The notes under the pieces were generated by a model. The model was given only the letters and a program-made list of their open reading frames with translations, was not told where the DNA came from and made no database searches. Shown in pieces: positions 54,945-64,000 of a stretch of 64,000 nt of DNA; position 1 is the stretch's first letter; every line of letters starts with the position of its first letter. The stretch is from Rhizobiales bacterium YIM 77505 (GTDB lineage Bacteria; Pseudomonadota; Alphaproteobacteria; Rhizobiales; Beijerinckiaceae), in the NCBI GenBank assembly GCA_000745135.1, contig JQNH01000001.1:124001-188000 (forward strand), given 5' to 3'. The position numbers and the translations under genes were made by a program.

Positions 54945-56536
54945 TCGCGCAGACGGGCGGGAAGTACGTGGTGAAGGTCCTCAGGCTTACGAGGGTTCAA
55001 GGGATGCGGTGGGTCGGACGGATCTTCGGGCGTCGTGCAGGCCTGTGGCCGCTCGGACGCCTCATGGCTGTGGCCGCCACGAGCGCGCTGGCCTCGACCG
55101 CCGCCATCGCCAACGGTCCGCCCGCCGGTTCCGTGGCCGCTGCGCCCGTGCTCCATGTGGGCCCCGACGAGCAGGCGGTGGCGCGCCGCATCGACCTCTC
55201 CATCGGCCGCTCCATCATCGTCGACCTGCCGCGGGACGCGAAGGAAGTGTTCGTGGCGAACCCCAAGGTGGCGAACGCCGTGGTGCGTTCGACGCGCAAG
55301 CTCTTCCTGATCGGCGTCGACAACGGCGCTACCTCGGTCTTCGTCATGGACGGGGACGGGCGCCAGATCGCGGCGCTGGAGGTGACGGTCGGCCGCGACC
55401 TCAACGTGCTGCGCCAGACGCTCCGCTCGGCCCTGCCCAACGCACATGTGGAGGTGAAGCCCGCGGGCGACTCGATCCTTCTCACCGGCCTCGTGAACTC
55501 GGCCTCGGAAGCCCAGCAGGCGGTCGACATCGCCAATGCTTTCGTCGGCGTCTCCGGCGGCCTCTTCAGCGCGTCCAAGGGCGCCGTCATCAATTCACTC
55601 ACCATCAAGGGCAAGGACCAGGTGATGCTGCGCGTCACCGTGGTCGAGGTCGCCCGCAGCGTGCTGAAGCAGTTCGGCATCAACACCGGCGGCAGCTGGA
55701 ACACGCTCGATCTTGCGACGAATGCGGTGTTCCCGATCTCGCCGCAGAATTTGGCGGCCAGCAACGCGCTCGGGTCGAGGGTGATCCACCCGCTCGATGG
55801 CGGTTCAGGCAAGAACTTGCTCCAGCGCGGGGCCTTCACCGCCAATGCCGTGCTCCAGGCCTTCGAGCGGGCGGGCGTGTCGCGCGTCCTGGCGGAACCG
55901 ACCCTTGTGGCGATCTCGGGCGAGTCGGCGAACTTCACCGCCGGCGGCGAAATCCCGATCCCCAAGAGCCAGGACTGCACCGTCGACCCCGTCACCAACC
56001 GCCGCTCCTGCCAGATCGGGCTCGAGTTCAAGCCCTATGGCGTGACCTTGAGCTTCACGCCCGTCGTGCTCTCCGAGAACCGCATCAGCATGCGGGTCTC
56101 CACCGAGGTGACGGAGCTCGATTACGAAAACCAGTTCCGCTTCTCCGAGGTGAACGTGCCTGGCATGAAGGTGCGCAAATCCTCGACCAGCGTCGAGCTG
56201 CCCTCGGGCGGCACCATGATGACCGCAGGCCTCCTCAGCCAGAACTCGGCCCAGGCCGTGGCCGGCCTGCCCGGCCTCATGAACCTACCGGTGCTGGGCG
56301 CGCTGTTCCGCTCCCGCGACTACCAGCGCAAGGAGACCGAGCTGATGATCATGGTGACGCCCTACATCGCCAAGCCCATGGAGGCCGACCAGGTGGCGCG
56401 GCCGGACGACGGCTTCGTCGAGGCCCATGACGCACAGACGATCCTGCTCGGGCGCCTGAACCGTCTTTACGGGGTGGTCGGCGCCTCGGCTGCCCCGCCC
56501 AAGCTCAAGGGCGCTTACGGCTTCATCACCGACTAG
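54941..56536 (+). CDS. cpaC: Tad pilus secretin CpaC (RcpA)
   Basis: Outer-membrane secretin of 531 residues. From ATG 54941, a long basic leader and signal sequence (LMAVAATSALASTAAIA) are followed by the N-terminal pilus domain (SIIVDLPRDAKEVFVANPKVANAVV), a BON-like domain (LTGLVNSASEAQQAVDIANAFVG) and the secretin pore (about 320-500; VPGMKVRKSSTSVELPSGGTMMTAGLLS, LPGLMNLPVLGALFRSR). ATG 55004 is an in-frame alternative that gives a more normal signal peptide. The ATGA overlap with cpaB favours 54941. Confidence 0.95.
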   Translation: MIAQTGGKYVVKVLRLTRVQGMRWVGRIFGRRAGLWPLGRLMAVAATSALASTAAIANGPPAGSVAAAPVLHVGPDEQAVARRIDLSIGRSIIVDLPRDAKEVFVANPKVANAVVRSTRKLFLIGVDNGATSVFVMDGDGRQIAALEVTVGRDLNVLRQTLRSALPNAHVEVKPAGDSILLTGLVNSASEAQQAVDIANAFVGVSGGLFSASKGAVINSLTIKGKDQVMLRVTVVEVARSVLKQFGINTGGSWNTLDLATNAVFPISPQNLAASNALGSRVIHPLDGGSGKNLLQRGAFTANAVLQAFERAGVSRVLAEPTLVAISGESANFTAGGEIPIPKSQDCTVDPVTNRRSCQIGLEFKPYGVTLSFTPVVLSENRISMRVSTEVTELDYENQFRFSEVNVPGMKVRKSSTSVELPSGGTMMTAGLLSQNSAQAVAGLPGLMNLPVLGALFRSRDYQRKETELMIMVTPYIAKPMEADQVARPDDGFVEAHDAQTILLGRLNRLYGVVGASAAPPKLKGAYGFITD

Positions 56537-56576
56537 AGCTCACGGCCGCCTTCGCGACACGACTTCGGATGATCCC

Positions 56577-57302
56577 ATGACCAGCCCGCTTCCCCCGCGC
56601 CGTGTCCATCGCCGGCTTGCCGCCGCTGCGCTCGCGCTGCCCCTTGCCGCCTGCGGGGCGGACCGGGTGGTGACCGGCTCCACCCATATTCATGACTACC
56701 GCGAGCGGCACCCGATCGTGCTCACCGACGCGCCGCGCGCCCTCGACGTCTTCATCAACGGCGATGGAGGACTGGATCCCCGGCAGCGCGAAGACGTGGT
56801 CGCCTTCGCGGTCGAGCATCGCCGCTACGGCCAGGGGCCGATGACGGCGCAGGTGCCGGTCGGCTCCGGCGCCGAAATCCGCGCTCACCGGACCCTCGAT
56901 GCCGTGCGCGCGGCGCTTGCCGATGCGGGCCTGCCGAGCCACTTTGCCGTTTCCACCTACATGGTCGCCGATCCGCGCGCGGCCTCCGCGATCCGCCTGT
57001 CCTTCCGCCGCCTGCAGGCGAAGGTGGGGAGCAAGTGCGGCCAATGGCCCGAGGATCTCGGCGTCAGCAATATGCGGGCGGACGCCAACAACGCCCCTTA
57101 CTGGAACCAGGGCTGCGCGCTCCAGAACAACGTCGCGGCGCAGATCGCAGACCCCATCGACCTTGTCCGCGGGCGCCAGGAAGGGCGCATCGACACCATC
57201 CGCCGGGCGAAGGACATCGAGAACATCCGCCAGGGCAAGGATCCGTCCACGCAATACCGCAGCGACGAGAAAGCCAAGATCAACCAGCAGGTCGGACAGT
57301 AG
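56577..57302 (+). CDS. cpaD: Tad pilus assembly lipoprotein CpaD
   Basis: Lipoprotein of 241 residues with a lipobox LPLAAC, the lipid-bearing cysteine being C26. The CpaD family pattern is seen in RHPIVLTDAPRALDVFING and in the C-terminal CGQWPEDLGV, NAPYWNQGCALQNNVAAQIADPIDLVRGR. The last 40 residues are charged and probably disordered. It acts in the periplasm or outer membrane with the CpaC secretin. It lies between cpaC and cpaE, as usual in Alphaproteobacteria. Confidence 0.94.
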   Translation: MTSPLPPRRVHRRLAAAALALPLAACGADRVVTGSTHIHDYRERHPIVLTDAPRALDVFINGDGGLDPRQREDVVAFAVEHRRYGQGPMTAQVPVGSGAEIRAHRTLDAVRAALADAGLPSHFAVSTYMVADPRAASAIRLSFRRLQAKVGSKCGQWPEDLGVSNMRADANNAPYWNQGCALQNNVAAQIADPIDLVRGRQEGRIDTIRRAKDIENIRQGKDPSTQYRSDEKAKINQQVGQ

Positions 57303-57329
57303 GACCCGGAGCGAGGAGGCGCGACCAGT

Positions 57330-58574
57330 ATGTCCGATGCAACCGCCAGCGAAGAGCGCGTGATTGCGCCGGTTCCGCGCATCACCTTGCAAGCCTTCTG
57401 CGAGACCCCGGACGTCGCCGCCACCGTTCAGGCGGCCGCGGCCGACCGACGCATGCAGAAGGCCCAGGTCAAGGTGCAGATGGGCGGCGCGCCCGCTGCC
57501 GTCGAAACCTTCCGGCACAACCCGACGCCCAACGTGGTCCTTCTCGAGTCCTACGGGGATCGCGGCCCCCTTCTTGCGCAGCTCGACGCGCTGGCCGAGG
57601 TCTGCGACGCCGGAACGAGAGTGCTGGTGATCGGCCACGTCAATGACGTGATCCTCTACCGGGAACTCATGCGTCGCGGCGTCAGCGATTATCTGATCGC
57701 CCCCGTGGCCGTGCTGGACGTGGTCGCTGCCGTCTCGGAGCTGTTCTCCGCCCCGGGCGCCGGTCCGGTCGGCAGGACGATTGCTGTCGTCGGGGCCAAG
57801 GGCGGGGCCGGGGCATCGACGGTCGCCCACAACCTCGCCTGGGCGGCGGCGCGCCAGCTCTCGCTCTCGACGGTCATCGTCGATCTCGACATCGCGTTTG
57901 GCACCGCCGGGCTCGACTTCAATCAGGATCCCCCGCAAGGCATCGCCGAGGCGATCTTCGCGCCGGAGCGGCTCGACGCCAATCTCGTCGACCGCCTGCT
58001 TTCGAAATGCAGCGACAACCTGAGCCTGCTTGCGGCGCCCGCGATGCTTGACCGCACCGTAGACCTCACCGAGACGGCGCTCGACGCCCTCATCGACATC
58101 CTGCGCGCCTCGACCCCTTGCATTGTCCTCGACGTGCCGCATCTGTGGACCGCCTGGGTGCGCCGCACCCTCATCAGCGCGGACGAGATCGTCATTGTCG
58201 CGGCGCCCGAGCTCGCAAGCCTGCGCAATGCCAAGAACCTCTACGACACCCTGCGCCAGGCTCGCCCGAATGACGGCAAGCCTCGCCTCGTCCTGAGCCA
58301 GGTCGGCGTGCCGAAGCGCCCCGAGATCGCGGCGTCGGAGTTCGCCAAAGCCGTGGGCGCCGAGCTCGCAGCCGTCCTGCCCTTCGACGCCCAGCTTTTC
58401 GGGACCGCGGCGAACAACGGCCAGATGATCGCCGAGGTGCAGGCATCGGGCAAAGTCGCCGAGACTTTTGCAGAGCTCGCTTCCGCCGTCACCGGGCGCG
58501 CGGAGCCGAAACGATCGAAGGCCAGCCTGATCGAGCCGCTTCTCGCCAAGCTCGCCTGGCGCAAGGCGTCATAG
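57330..58574 (+). CDS. cpaE: Tad pilus localisation ATPase CpaE (TadZ)
   Basis: MinD/ParA-like ATPase of 414 residues that places the pilus apparatus. An N-terminal receiver-like domain without the usual phosphoacceptor set (about 20-145) is followed by the ATPase domain with deviant Walker A KGGAGASTVAHNLA and IVDLDIAFGTAGLDF. VLDVPHLWTAWVRRTL and VIVAAPELASLRNAKNL correspond to the later ParA motifs. It follows cpaD by 27 bp and precedes cpaF. Confidence 0.95.
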   Translation: MSDATASEERVIAPVPRITLQAFCETPDVAATVQAAAADRRMQKAQVKVQMGGAPAAVETFRHNPTPNVVLLESYGDRGPLLAQLDALAEVCDAGTRVLVIGHVNDVILYRELMRRGVSDYLIAPVAVLDVVAAVSELFSAPGAGPVGRTIAVVGAKGGAGASTVAHNLAWAAARQLSLSTVIVDLDIAFGTAGLDFNQDPPQGIAEAIFAPERLDANLVDRLLSKCSDNLSLLAAPAMLDRTVDLTETALDALIDILRASTPCIVLDVPHLWTAWVRRTLISADEIVIVAAPELASLRNAKNLYDTLRQARPNDGKPRLVLSQVGVPKRPEIAASEFAKAVGAELAAVLPFDAQLFGTAANNGQMIAEVQASGKVAETFAELASAVTGRAEPKRSKASLIEPLLAKLAWRKAS

Positions 58575-58598
58575 CGGCCCGAGGGAGGGTTGAGCAGC

Positions 58599-60083
58599 AT
58601 GTTCGGCAAGCGCACAGCCTCCGGAGCAGCGCCGAATCCAGCGCCGGCCGTGGCGGCCGCGCGCGTTGCGAGTTCGGTGGCCCCGAGCGCTCCGGTCGCG
58701 CCGGTCTTGGCTGATGGAGAGCATCAGCCCATGCGGCCGCAGGCCCGCGCGCCCGAGCCGGCCGTGGTCGTGCACGAGGCGCCGAAGTCCGAGGAATATT
58801 ATCAGACCAAGAGCATGATCTTCGGCGCGCTGATCGAGGCCATCGATCTTGCGCAATTGTCGCGCCTCGAGGGCGAAGCGGCGCGGGAGGAAATCCGCGA
58901 CATCGTCAACGAGATCATCGCGCTCAAGAACGTGGTGATGTCGATCGCCGAGCAGGAGGAGCTGCTCGAGGATATCTGCAACGACGTTCTCGGCTATGGC
59001 CCCCTCGAGCCGCTTCTCGCGCGCGACGACATCGCCGATATCATGGTCAACGGCGCCCACAAGACCTACATCGAAGTCGCCGGAAAGATCCAGCTCACCA
59101 ACATCCGCTTCCGCGACAACCAGCAGCTCATGAACATCTGTCAGCGGATCGTGAGCCAGGTCGGCCGCCGGGTGGACGAGTCCTCGCCCATCTGCGATGC
59201 GCGGCTTCCGGACGGATCGCGCGTCAACGTCATCGCCCCCCCGCTGGCGATCGATGGGCCGGCGCTGACCATCCGCAAATTCAAGAAGGACAAGCTCACC
59301 CTCGATCAGCTCGTGCGCTTCGGGGCCATCTCGCCCGAGGGCGCTCGCATCCTCCAGATCATCGGCAAGGTGCGTTGCAACGTCGTGATCTCCGGCGGCA
59401 CGGGCTCGGGCAAGACGACGCTGCTCAACTGCCTCACCCGCTACATCGAGCACGATGAGCGGATCATCACCTGCGAGGACGCGGCGGAGTTGCAGCTCCA
59501 ACAGCCCCACGTCGTGCGCCTCGAGACACGGCCGCCGAACCTCGAAGGGCAGGGGCAGGTCACCATGCGCGACCTCGTGCGCAACTGTCTGCGCATGCGG
59601 CCCGAGCGCATCATCGTCGGCGAGGTGCGCGGACCGGAGGCCTTCGATCTCCTCCAGGCCATGAACACCGGCCACGACGGCTCCATGGGTACGCTGCACG
59701 CGAACTCGCCCCGAGAGTGTCTGTCGCGCCTCGAATCCATGATCACCATGGGCGGCTTCTCGCTGCCCTCGCGCACCATCCGCGAGATGATCTGCGCGTC
59801 CGTGGACGTGATCATCCAGGCGGCGCGTCTGCGCGACGGTTCGAGGCGGATCACCCACATCACCGAAGTGATGGGGATGGAAGGGGATGTGATCATCACC
59901 CAGGATCTCGTCGTCTACGACATTCTGGGCGAAGACGCGTCCGGCAAGATCATCGGCAAACATCGTTCCACCGGCATTGGCCGGCCAAAGTTCTGGGAAC
60001 GAGCCCGCTACTATGGCGAGGAGCAGAATCTTGCCGCCGCGCTCGATGCCATGGAGGTGCGCAACGAGGGTGCCGAGGTATGA
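58599..60083 (+). CDS. cpaF: Tad pilus secretion ATPase CpaF (TadA)
   Basis: Hexameric ATPase that powers Flp pilus extension and retraction, 494 residues. A Pro/Ala-rich N-terminus (about 1-60) precedes the CpaF N-domain and the T2SSE catalytic domain. Walker A GGTGSGKT is at 266-273, the Asp box in [12 protein letters not shown], and the Walker B/His box in [31 protein letters not shown] is represented by [10 protein letters not shown] and [11 protein letters not shown] 58599 was chosen over the TTG at 58590; GAGGGAGG lies upstream. Confidence 0.96.
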   Translation: MFGKRTASGAAPNPAPAVAAARVASSVAPSAPVAPVLADGEHQPMRPQARAPEPAVVVHEAPKSEEYYQTKSMIFGALIEAIDLAQLSRLEGEAAREEIRDIVNEIIALKNVVMSIAEQEELLEDICNDVLGYGPLEPLLARDDIADIMVNGAHKTYIEVAGKIQLTNIRFRDNQQLMNICQRIVSQVGRRVDESSPICDARLPDGSRVNVIAPPLAIDGPALTIRKFKKDKLTLDQLVRFGAISPEGARILQIIGKVRCNVVISGGTGSGKTTLLNCLTRYIEHDERIITCEDAAELQLQQPHVVRLETRPPNLEGQGQVTMRDLVRNCLRMRPERIIVGEVRGPEAFDLLQAMNTGHDGSMGTLHANSPRECLSRLESMITMGGFSLPSRTIREMICASVDVIIQAARLRDGSRRITHITEVMGMEGDVIITQDLVVYDILGEDASGKIIGKHRSTGIGRPKFWERARYYGEEQNLAAALDAMEVRNEGAEV

Positions 60084-60102
60084 GGCCGCGAGGGATCGCC
60101 CC

Positions 60103-61074
60103 ATGAACAGCTCGATCGCTGCGGTCGCGCTCGCCTCGATCGCGGCAGGCGGGGTCGCCTATGTCTTTCTCTATCCGCTCCTCTCCGGGGAAGCACGGGC
60201 CGAGAAGCGTCAGAAGGCGCTGATCGGCAAGGACTCCGAGCGGCGTCGGGACCGCACCGTCACTGCAAGCCGCCGGGACCAGGTCGCGCAGAGCCTGAAG
60301 GACATCGAGGCGCGCGAGAAGGCTCGGCACAAGGTGACGATCGAGGGCCGGATCGCGCAGGCAGGCCTGACTTGGACGAAGAACAGATTCTTCGTGACGA
60401 GCGGCATCCTGGGCCTCATCGTGGCGTTTGCCCTGTTCGTCATCAGCGCCAATCCGTTCCTTGCGCTCGGCGGTGCGTTCGCCGGCGGGTTCGGCCTGCC
60501 CCGATGGATTCTGTCCTACCTCAAGAACCGCCGTATCAAGCGGTTCCTCAATGAATTGCCGAACGCCATGGACGTGATCGTCCGCGGCATTCGTTCCGGC
60601 CTTCCGCTCGCCGACTGCATGCGCATCATCGCCAACGAGGCCCAGGAACCCCTCAAGACGGAGTTTCGGACCATTCTCGAGGCGCAGAGCGTCGGTATTC
60701 CGATCGGCGAGGCCGTGGCGAAGCTTTACGAGCGCGTGCCGGTGCCGGAAGCCAACTTCTTCGCCATCGTCATCGGCATCCAGCAGAAGTCCGGCGGAAA
60801 TCTGTCGGAGGCTCTGAGCAACCTCTCCCGGGTCCTACGCGACCGCCGCAAGATGGCAGACAAGATCAAGGCCATGAGCATGGAGGCGAAGGCATCGGCC
60901 GCGATCATCGCTTGCCTTCCCTTCACCGTGGCGCTGCTCACTTATCTTTCAAGCCCCAGCTACATCGAGCTCCTATGGAAGACCGATGTGGGCAAGGTGG
61001 CTCTGGTCGGCTGCGCCCTGTGGATGGCGACCGGCGTTTTCGTGATGAAGAAGATGATCAACTTCGATTTTTAG
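60103..61074 (+). CDS. tadB: Tad pilus inner-membrane protein TadB (CpaG)
   Basis: Platform protein of 323 residues with a T2SF domain. From ATG 60103: an N-terminal transmembrane helix (SIAAVALASIAAGGVAYVFLY), a charged cytoplasmic stretch, two helices around 105-150 (FFVTSGILGLIVAFALFVI), the T2SF domain (LPNAMDVIVRGIRSGLPLADCMRII, QKSGGNLSEALSNLSRVLRDR) and C-terminal helices. It is 19 bp after cpaF and works with TadC under the CpaF ATPase. Confidence 0.95.
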   Translation: MNSSIAAVALASIAAGGVAYVFLYPLLSGEARAEKRQKALIGKDSERRRDRTVTASRRDQVAQSLKDIEAREKARHKVTIEGRIAQAGLTWTKNRFFVTSGILGLIVAFALFVISANPFLALGGAFAGGFGLPRWILSYLKNRRIKRFLNELPNAMDVIVRGIRSGLPLADCMRIIANEAQEPLKTEFRTILEAQSVGIPIGEAVAKLYERVPVPEANFFAIVIGIQQKSGGNLSEALSNLSRVLRDRRKMADKIKAMSMEAKASAAIIACLPFTVALLTYLSSPSYIELLWKTDVGKVALVGCALWMATGVFVMKKMINFDF

Positions 61075-61082
61075 CGGCCGAA

Positions 61083-62057
61083 ATGATCTCGCTCCTTTAC
61101 AGCAAGCTCAGCGATCCGCAGTTCATTGCGATGATCCTGGTCGGCATTGCGGCCGCGGCGACCGTGCTCACCATTGCGGCACCCTTCGTGGAGACCGATG
61201 CTCTGGGCCGCCGGATGAAGGCGGTCGCCACCGAGCGCGAGAAGATCCGGGCGCGCGAGCGCGAACGGCTCGCGAAGCAGCAGAAGGTGTCCCTCCGCCA
61301 AGAGCCGAAAGCTTACATGAAACAGGTGGTGGAGCGCTTCAAGCTCCACGATTGGCTTGGAACGGAAACGGCGAAGCACCAGCTCCAGATGGCGGGCTAT
61401 CGCGGCCAGTCGGCGGAGATCGCGTTCCTTTTCTTCCGCCTCGTCGTTCCCATCATCCTGACGCTCCTCACGATCTTCTATGTCTTCGTTCTGAAGGTCG
61501 TCGATGCGCCCTTCTTCGTCCGTGTCGGCATCGTGATCGGCGCCGCCTTCCTTGGTGTGAAGGCGCCGGAGATCTATCTGGCGAACACCATCAAGAAGCG
61601 GCAGCTTGCCATCCGCCGCGCCTGGCCCGATGCCCTCGACCTGCTCTTGATCTGCGTCGAATCCGGCATGTCGATCGAGCAGGCCTTCCGGCGTGTCAGC
61701 GTCGAGGTCGGTGTGCAATGTGTGGCGCTGGCGGAGGAACTGACGCTCACAACCGCCGAACTGTCCTATCTCGCTGAGCGTCGCGCCGCCTACGAAAACC
61801 TTGCCAACCGCACCGGGCTCGAGGCCGTGAAGGCGGTCACCACCGCCCTCATCCAGGCCGAGCGCTACGGCACGCCTCTCGGCCAGGCGCTGCGCGTCCT
61901 GGCGCAGGAAAGCCGCGACATGCGCATGAACGAGGCCGAGAAGAAGGCTGCGGCCCTGCCCCCGAAACTCACCGTGCCGATGATCCTGTTCTTCCTGCCG
62001 GTCTTGTTCGTGGTCATCATGACGCCGGCGCTCATCCAGGTGTTTGGCTGGAAATAG
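61083..62057 (+). CDS. tadC: Tad pilus inner-membrane protein TadC (CpaH)
   Basis: Second platform protein, 324 residues from ATG 61083, eight bases after the tadB stop. An N-terminal helix (FIAMILVGIAAAATVLTIAAPF), a charged helical region, two helices (about 120-165), the T2SF domain (WPDALDLLLICVESGMSIEQAFRRV, TPLGQALRVLAQESRDMRMNEAEKKAA) and a C-terminal helix (VPMILFFLPVLFVVIMTPALIQVF). It is the last pilus gene here; tadD and the pseudopilin genes tadE/F/G do not follow. Confidence 0.95.
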   Translation: MISLLYSKLSDPQFIAMILVGIAAAATVLTIAAPFVETDALGRRMKAVATEREKIRARERERLAKQQKVSLRQEPKAYMKQVVERFKLHDWLGTETAKHQLQMAGYRGQSAEIAFLFFRLVVPIILTLLTIFYVFVLKVVDAPFFVRVGIVIGAAFLGVKAPEIYLANTIKKRQLAIRRAWPDALDLLLICVESGMSIEQAFRRVSVEVGVQCVALAEELTLTTAELSYLAERRAAYENLANRTGLEAVKAVTTALIQAERYGTPLGQALRVLAQESRDMRMNEAEKKAAALPPKLTVPMILFFLPVLFVVIMTPALIQVFGWK

Positions 62058-62167
62058 GCCGGTACGTCCCTTTGCCGCGCCGTGGCGGTCTGGATTGGGA
62101 CGAGGCGGGCGCTATGTGAAGGGACGGCGTCCTGACGGGGCGCCGCGAAGAGACCCCCGCGATCCCG

Positions 62168-63226
62168 ATGAGTCAGAACCGAGCCATCCTCGACGTCCGC
62201 TCGCCGCGCCCGGCCGATCACCCGCCCGCCCGCTCCGGGCGGATCGGGGTGCTTCTGATGAACCTCGGCACGCCGGACGGGACCGATTACTGGTCCATGC
62301 GCCGCTACCTCAAGGAGTTCCTCTCCGACCGCCGCGTCATCGAGACGCCACGGCTGATCTGGTGGCCGGTGCTCAACCTCATCGTGCTGACCAAGCGCCC
62401 GGGCCCGAAAGGCCGCGACTACGCTTCGATCTGGAACAAGGAGCGGGATGAAGGGCCGCTCAAGACCATCACCCGCTCCCAGGCCGAGAAGCTGGCCGAG
62501 CATCTTGCGACGCAGGCGGGCGACCGGGTCTTCGTCGACTGGGCCATGCGCTACGGCAATCCGCCGATCAAGGCCGCGATCGAGAACCTGCTTCGTCAGG
62601 GCTGCGACCGTATCCTGCTCGTGCCGCTCTATCCGCAATACTCGGCGGCGACGTCGGCGACGGCCTGCGACCATGCCTTTCGGGCGCTGATGGAGATGCG
62701 CTGGCAGCCGACCATCCGCGTCTCGCCGCCCTATCACGATGATCCCGTCTATATCGACGCCGTGGTCTCGGCCATGAGGCGTGAGCTTGGCAAGCTCGAC
62801 TTCGAGCCCGAGGTGATCCTGGTCTCCTTCCACGGCGTGCCGAAGTCCTACCTTCTCAAGGGCGATCCCTACTACTGCCACTGTCACAAGACCTGGCGGC
62901 TGATGCGGGAGGCCATGGGCTGGCCGGAGGAGCGCTTCCGCATGAGCTTCCAGTCGCGCTTTGGCAATGAGGAGTGGCTCAAGCCCTATACGGACGAAAC
63001 CGTGAAGGAATTGGCGAAGAGCGGCGTGAAGCGGCTCGCCGTCGTCGCGCCGGGCTTTTCCGCCGATTGCCTGGAGACGCTCGAAGAGCTCGACGGCGAG
63101 AACCGCCACTTCTTCGAGGAGAATGGCGGCGAACGGTTCGCTTATCTGCCCTGCCTCAACGACAGCGACGAGGGCATGCGCGTCATTTGCCACATTGTCG
63201 AGCGCGAACTGCAGGGATGGCTATAG
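62168..63226 (+). CDS. hemH: ferrochelatase
   Basis: Last enzyme of protohaem synthesis: it inserts Fe2+ into protoporphyrin IX at the inner membrane. The 352 residues begin after a short Arg/Pro-rich leader with RIGVLLMNLGTPDGTDYWSMRRYLKEFLSDRRVIE. The catalytic histidine is in ILVSFHGVPKSYLLKGDPYYCHCHKT, and the C-terminal part has SFQSRFGNEEWLKPYTDETV and PGFSADCLETLEEL. Length and motifs are normal. It follows tadC by 110 bp and is convergent with the GH15 gene. Confidence 0.95.
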   Translation: MSQNRAILDVRSPRPADHPPARSGRIGVLLMNLGTPDGTDYWSMRRYLKEFLSDRRVIETPRLIWWPVLNLIVLTKRPGPKGRDYASIWNKERDEGPLKTITRSQAEKLAEHLATQAGDRVFVDWAMRYGNPPIKAAIENLLRQGCDRILLVPLYPQYSAATSATACDHAFRALMEMRWQPTIRVSPPYHDDPVYIDAVVSAMRRELGKLDFEPEVILVSFHGVPKSYLLKGDPYYCHCHKTWRLMREAMGWPEERFRMSFQSRFGNEEWLKPYTDETVKELAKSGVKRLAVVAPGFSADCLETLEELDGENRHFFEENGGERFAYLPCLNDSDEGMRVICHIVERELQGWL

Positions 63227-63249
63227 GCTGAACCATCACGGCAGACGAG

Positions 63250-63999
63250 CTACGGGCTCTTGCTGCGATCCGCCCGCTCCTGGCCGGCAAGGGCGAGCGC
63301 TGCGTTGATGAGGCCCACATGGCTGAAGGCCTGCGGGAAGTTGCCAAGCATGCGGCCCGCTCTCGGGTCGTATTCCTCGGCGAACAGGCCGACATCGTTG
63401 CCGAGTGCAATCAGACGTTCGAACAGGCGAACGGCTTCCTCGCGACGCCCCTGTTTGGCATAAACCTGAACCAGCCAGAAGCTGCAGGCGAGGAAGGCGC
63501 CTTCTCCGGGCGGCAGGCCGTCATTGGTCGCGGCCGTATCGTAGCGGAGCACCAGACCGTCATGCACCAGCGTGCGTTCGATGGCTGCAACCGTACCGAG
63601 GACGCGGGTATCCTCAGGCGGCAGGAAGCCGACAAGAGGAATGAGGAGCAAGCTCGCGTCGAGGGTGCGGGAACCGTAAGCCTGGACGAAGGAATTGATC
63701 GCGGGATCGAAGCCCTTGGCGCAGACCTCGGCATGGATTTCGTCAGCAACGCGCCGCCAACGGTCAGCGGGCGAGTCCTGCGCGCCGTGGCCCCTCGCAA
63801 GTTTCGCCGCCCGATCAAAGGCGACCCAGGCCATGACCTTGGAATGGGTGAAGTGCTGACGCGGCCCCCGTACCTCCCAGATTCCCTCGTCGGGCTGGCG
63901 CCAGATCGTTTCCAGGTGCTCAAGGACCACGCGGCGGATCTCGTGCTGCCGCGGATGAGGCTCAAGTCCACCCCGCGCGGCTTGGAACAGGGCGTCGCC
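63250..63999 (-). CDS. glycoside hydrolase family 15 protein, C-terminal part
   Basis: The gene runs off the right edge; about 249 C-terminal residues are visible. The (alpha/alpha)6-barrel pattern of GH15 (glucoamylase/trehalase-like) is seen in GIWEVRGPRQHFTHSKVMAWVAFDRA, FDPAINSFVQAYGSRTLDASLLLIPLVGFLPPEDTRV, EGAFLACSFWLVQVYAKQGR and EEYDPRAGRMLGNFPQAFSHVGLINAA. This prokaryotic group includes trehalases and glucan hydrolases, so the substrate is left open. No signal can be judged because the N-terminus is outside. It ends 23 bp from the hemH stop. Confidence 0.9.
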   Translation of the reverse strand, partial: GDALFQAARGGLEPHPRQHEIRRVVLEHLETIWRQPDEGIWEVRGPRQHFTHSKVMAWVAFDRAAKLARGHGAQDSPADRWRRVADEIHAEVCAKGFDPAINSFVQAYGSRTLDASLLLIPLVGFLPPEDTRVLGTVAAIERTLVHDGLVLRYDTAATNDGLPPGEGAFLACSFWLVQVYAKQGRREEAVRLFERLIALGNDVGLFAEEYDPRAGRMLGNFPQAFSHVGLINAALALAGQERADRSKSP

Positions 64000-64000
64000 C

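Noticed and set aside
62065-62126. CGTCCCTT/AAGGGACG inverted repeat before hemH
   Set aside because: Eight bases with a 46-base gap can occur by chance in this composition.

Overview
This is a GC-rich, densely coded chromosomal window. Gene content points to an alphaproteobacterium of the order Hyphomicrobiales, probably near Methylobacteriaceae/Beijerinckiaceae (an inference from gene order, not a search). The supporting signs are an atpHAGDC operon without F0 genes, the sucA-sucB-lpd order, leuD apart from leuC, a cpa/Tad pilus locus, CtrA-like TTAACCAT motifs and many REP-like hairpins between genes. No tRNA, rRNA or CRISPR array was seen.

Layout. 1-4874: end of sucA, then sucB and lpd (2-oxoglutarate dehydrogenase). 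4897-8792: xerC divergent from priA, then a single-domain response regulator. 9001-14134: F1 ATP synthase atpHAGDC, followed by leuD and a secreted lytic transglycosylase. 16219-18930: a membrane GGDEF-EAL protein. 19183-21598: a small gene whose stop codon lies in the target duplication of an intact IS481-family element, a repeat pair, and a substrate-binding-like protein. 21665-24762: a type I secretion ABC/HlyD pair with no visible substrate. 25587-30585: TetR regulator with a perfect operator palindrome, then an RND efflux adaptor and pump.

30653-51442 is rich in sugar-acid and organic-acid genes: a KDPG aldolase, an IlvD/Edd dehydratase, a TauABC/SsuABC-type importer with an extra small membrane protein, a PEP-mutase/isocitrate-lyase-family enzyme, a tandem GNAT protein, a 2-keto-3-deoxy-fuconate-dehydrogenase-like SDR, a DenD-like dehydrogenase, a 2-hydroxyacid dehydrogenase, a CUT1 sugar importer with a Tat-exported binding protein, and a beta-hydroxyacid dehydrogenase. 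Together these suggest uptake, dehydration, oxidation and cleavage of one or more sugar acids; the substrate is not determined. A two-repeat AprI/Inh-like inhibitor lies within this region.

51495-62057: Tad (Flp) pilus locus. It has a lone secretin N-domain protein, three pilin genes (two shorter than 60 codons and easily missed), cpaA, and cpaBCDEF-tadB-tadC. tadD and tadE/F/G are absent here. The window ends with hemH and the 3' part of a GH15 glycosidase gene on the minus strand.

The observations most worth following up are the extra small membrane protein in the importer operon, the possible sugar-acid pathway, a repeat-like in-frame insertion in priA, the hairpin between two pilin genes, the inverted repeat between atpD and atpC, and the IS481 copy whose transposase takes its stop codon from the target site.
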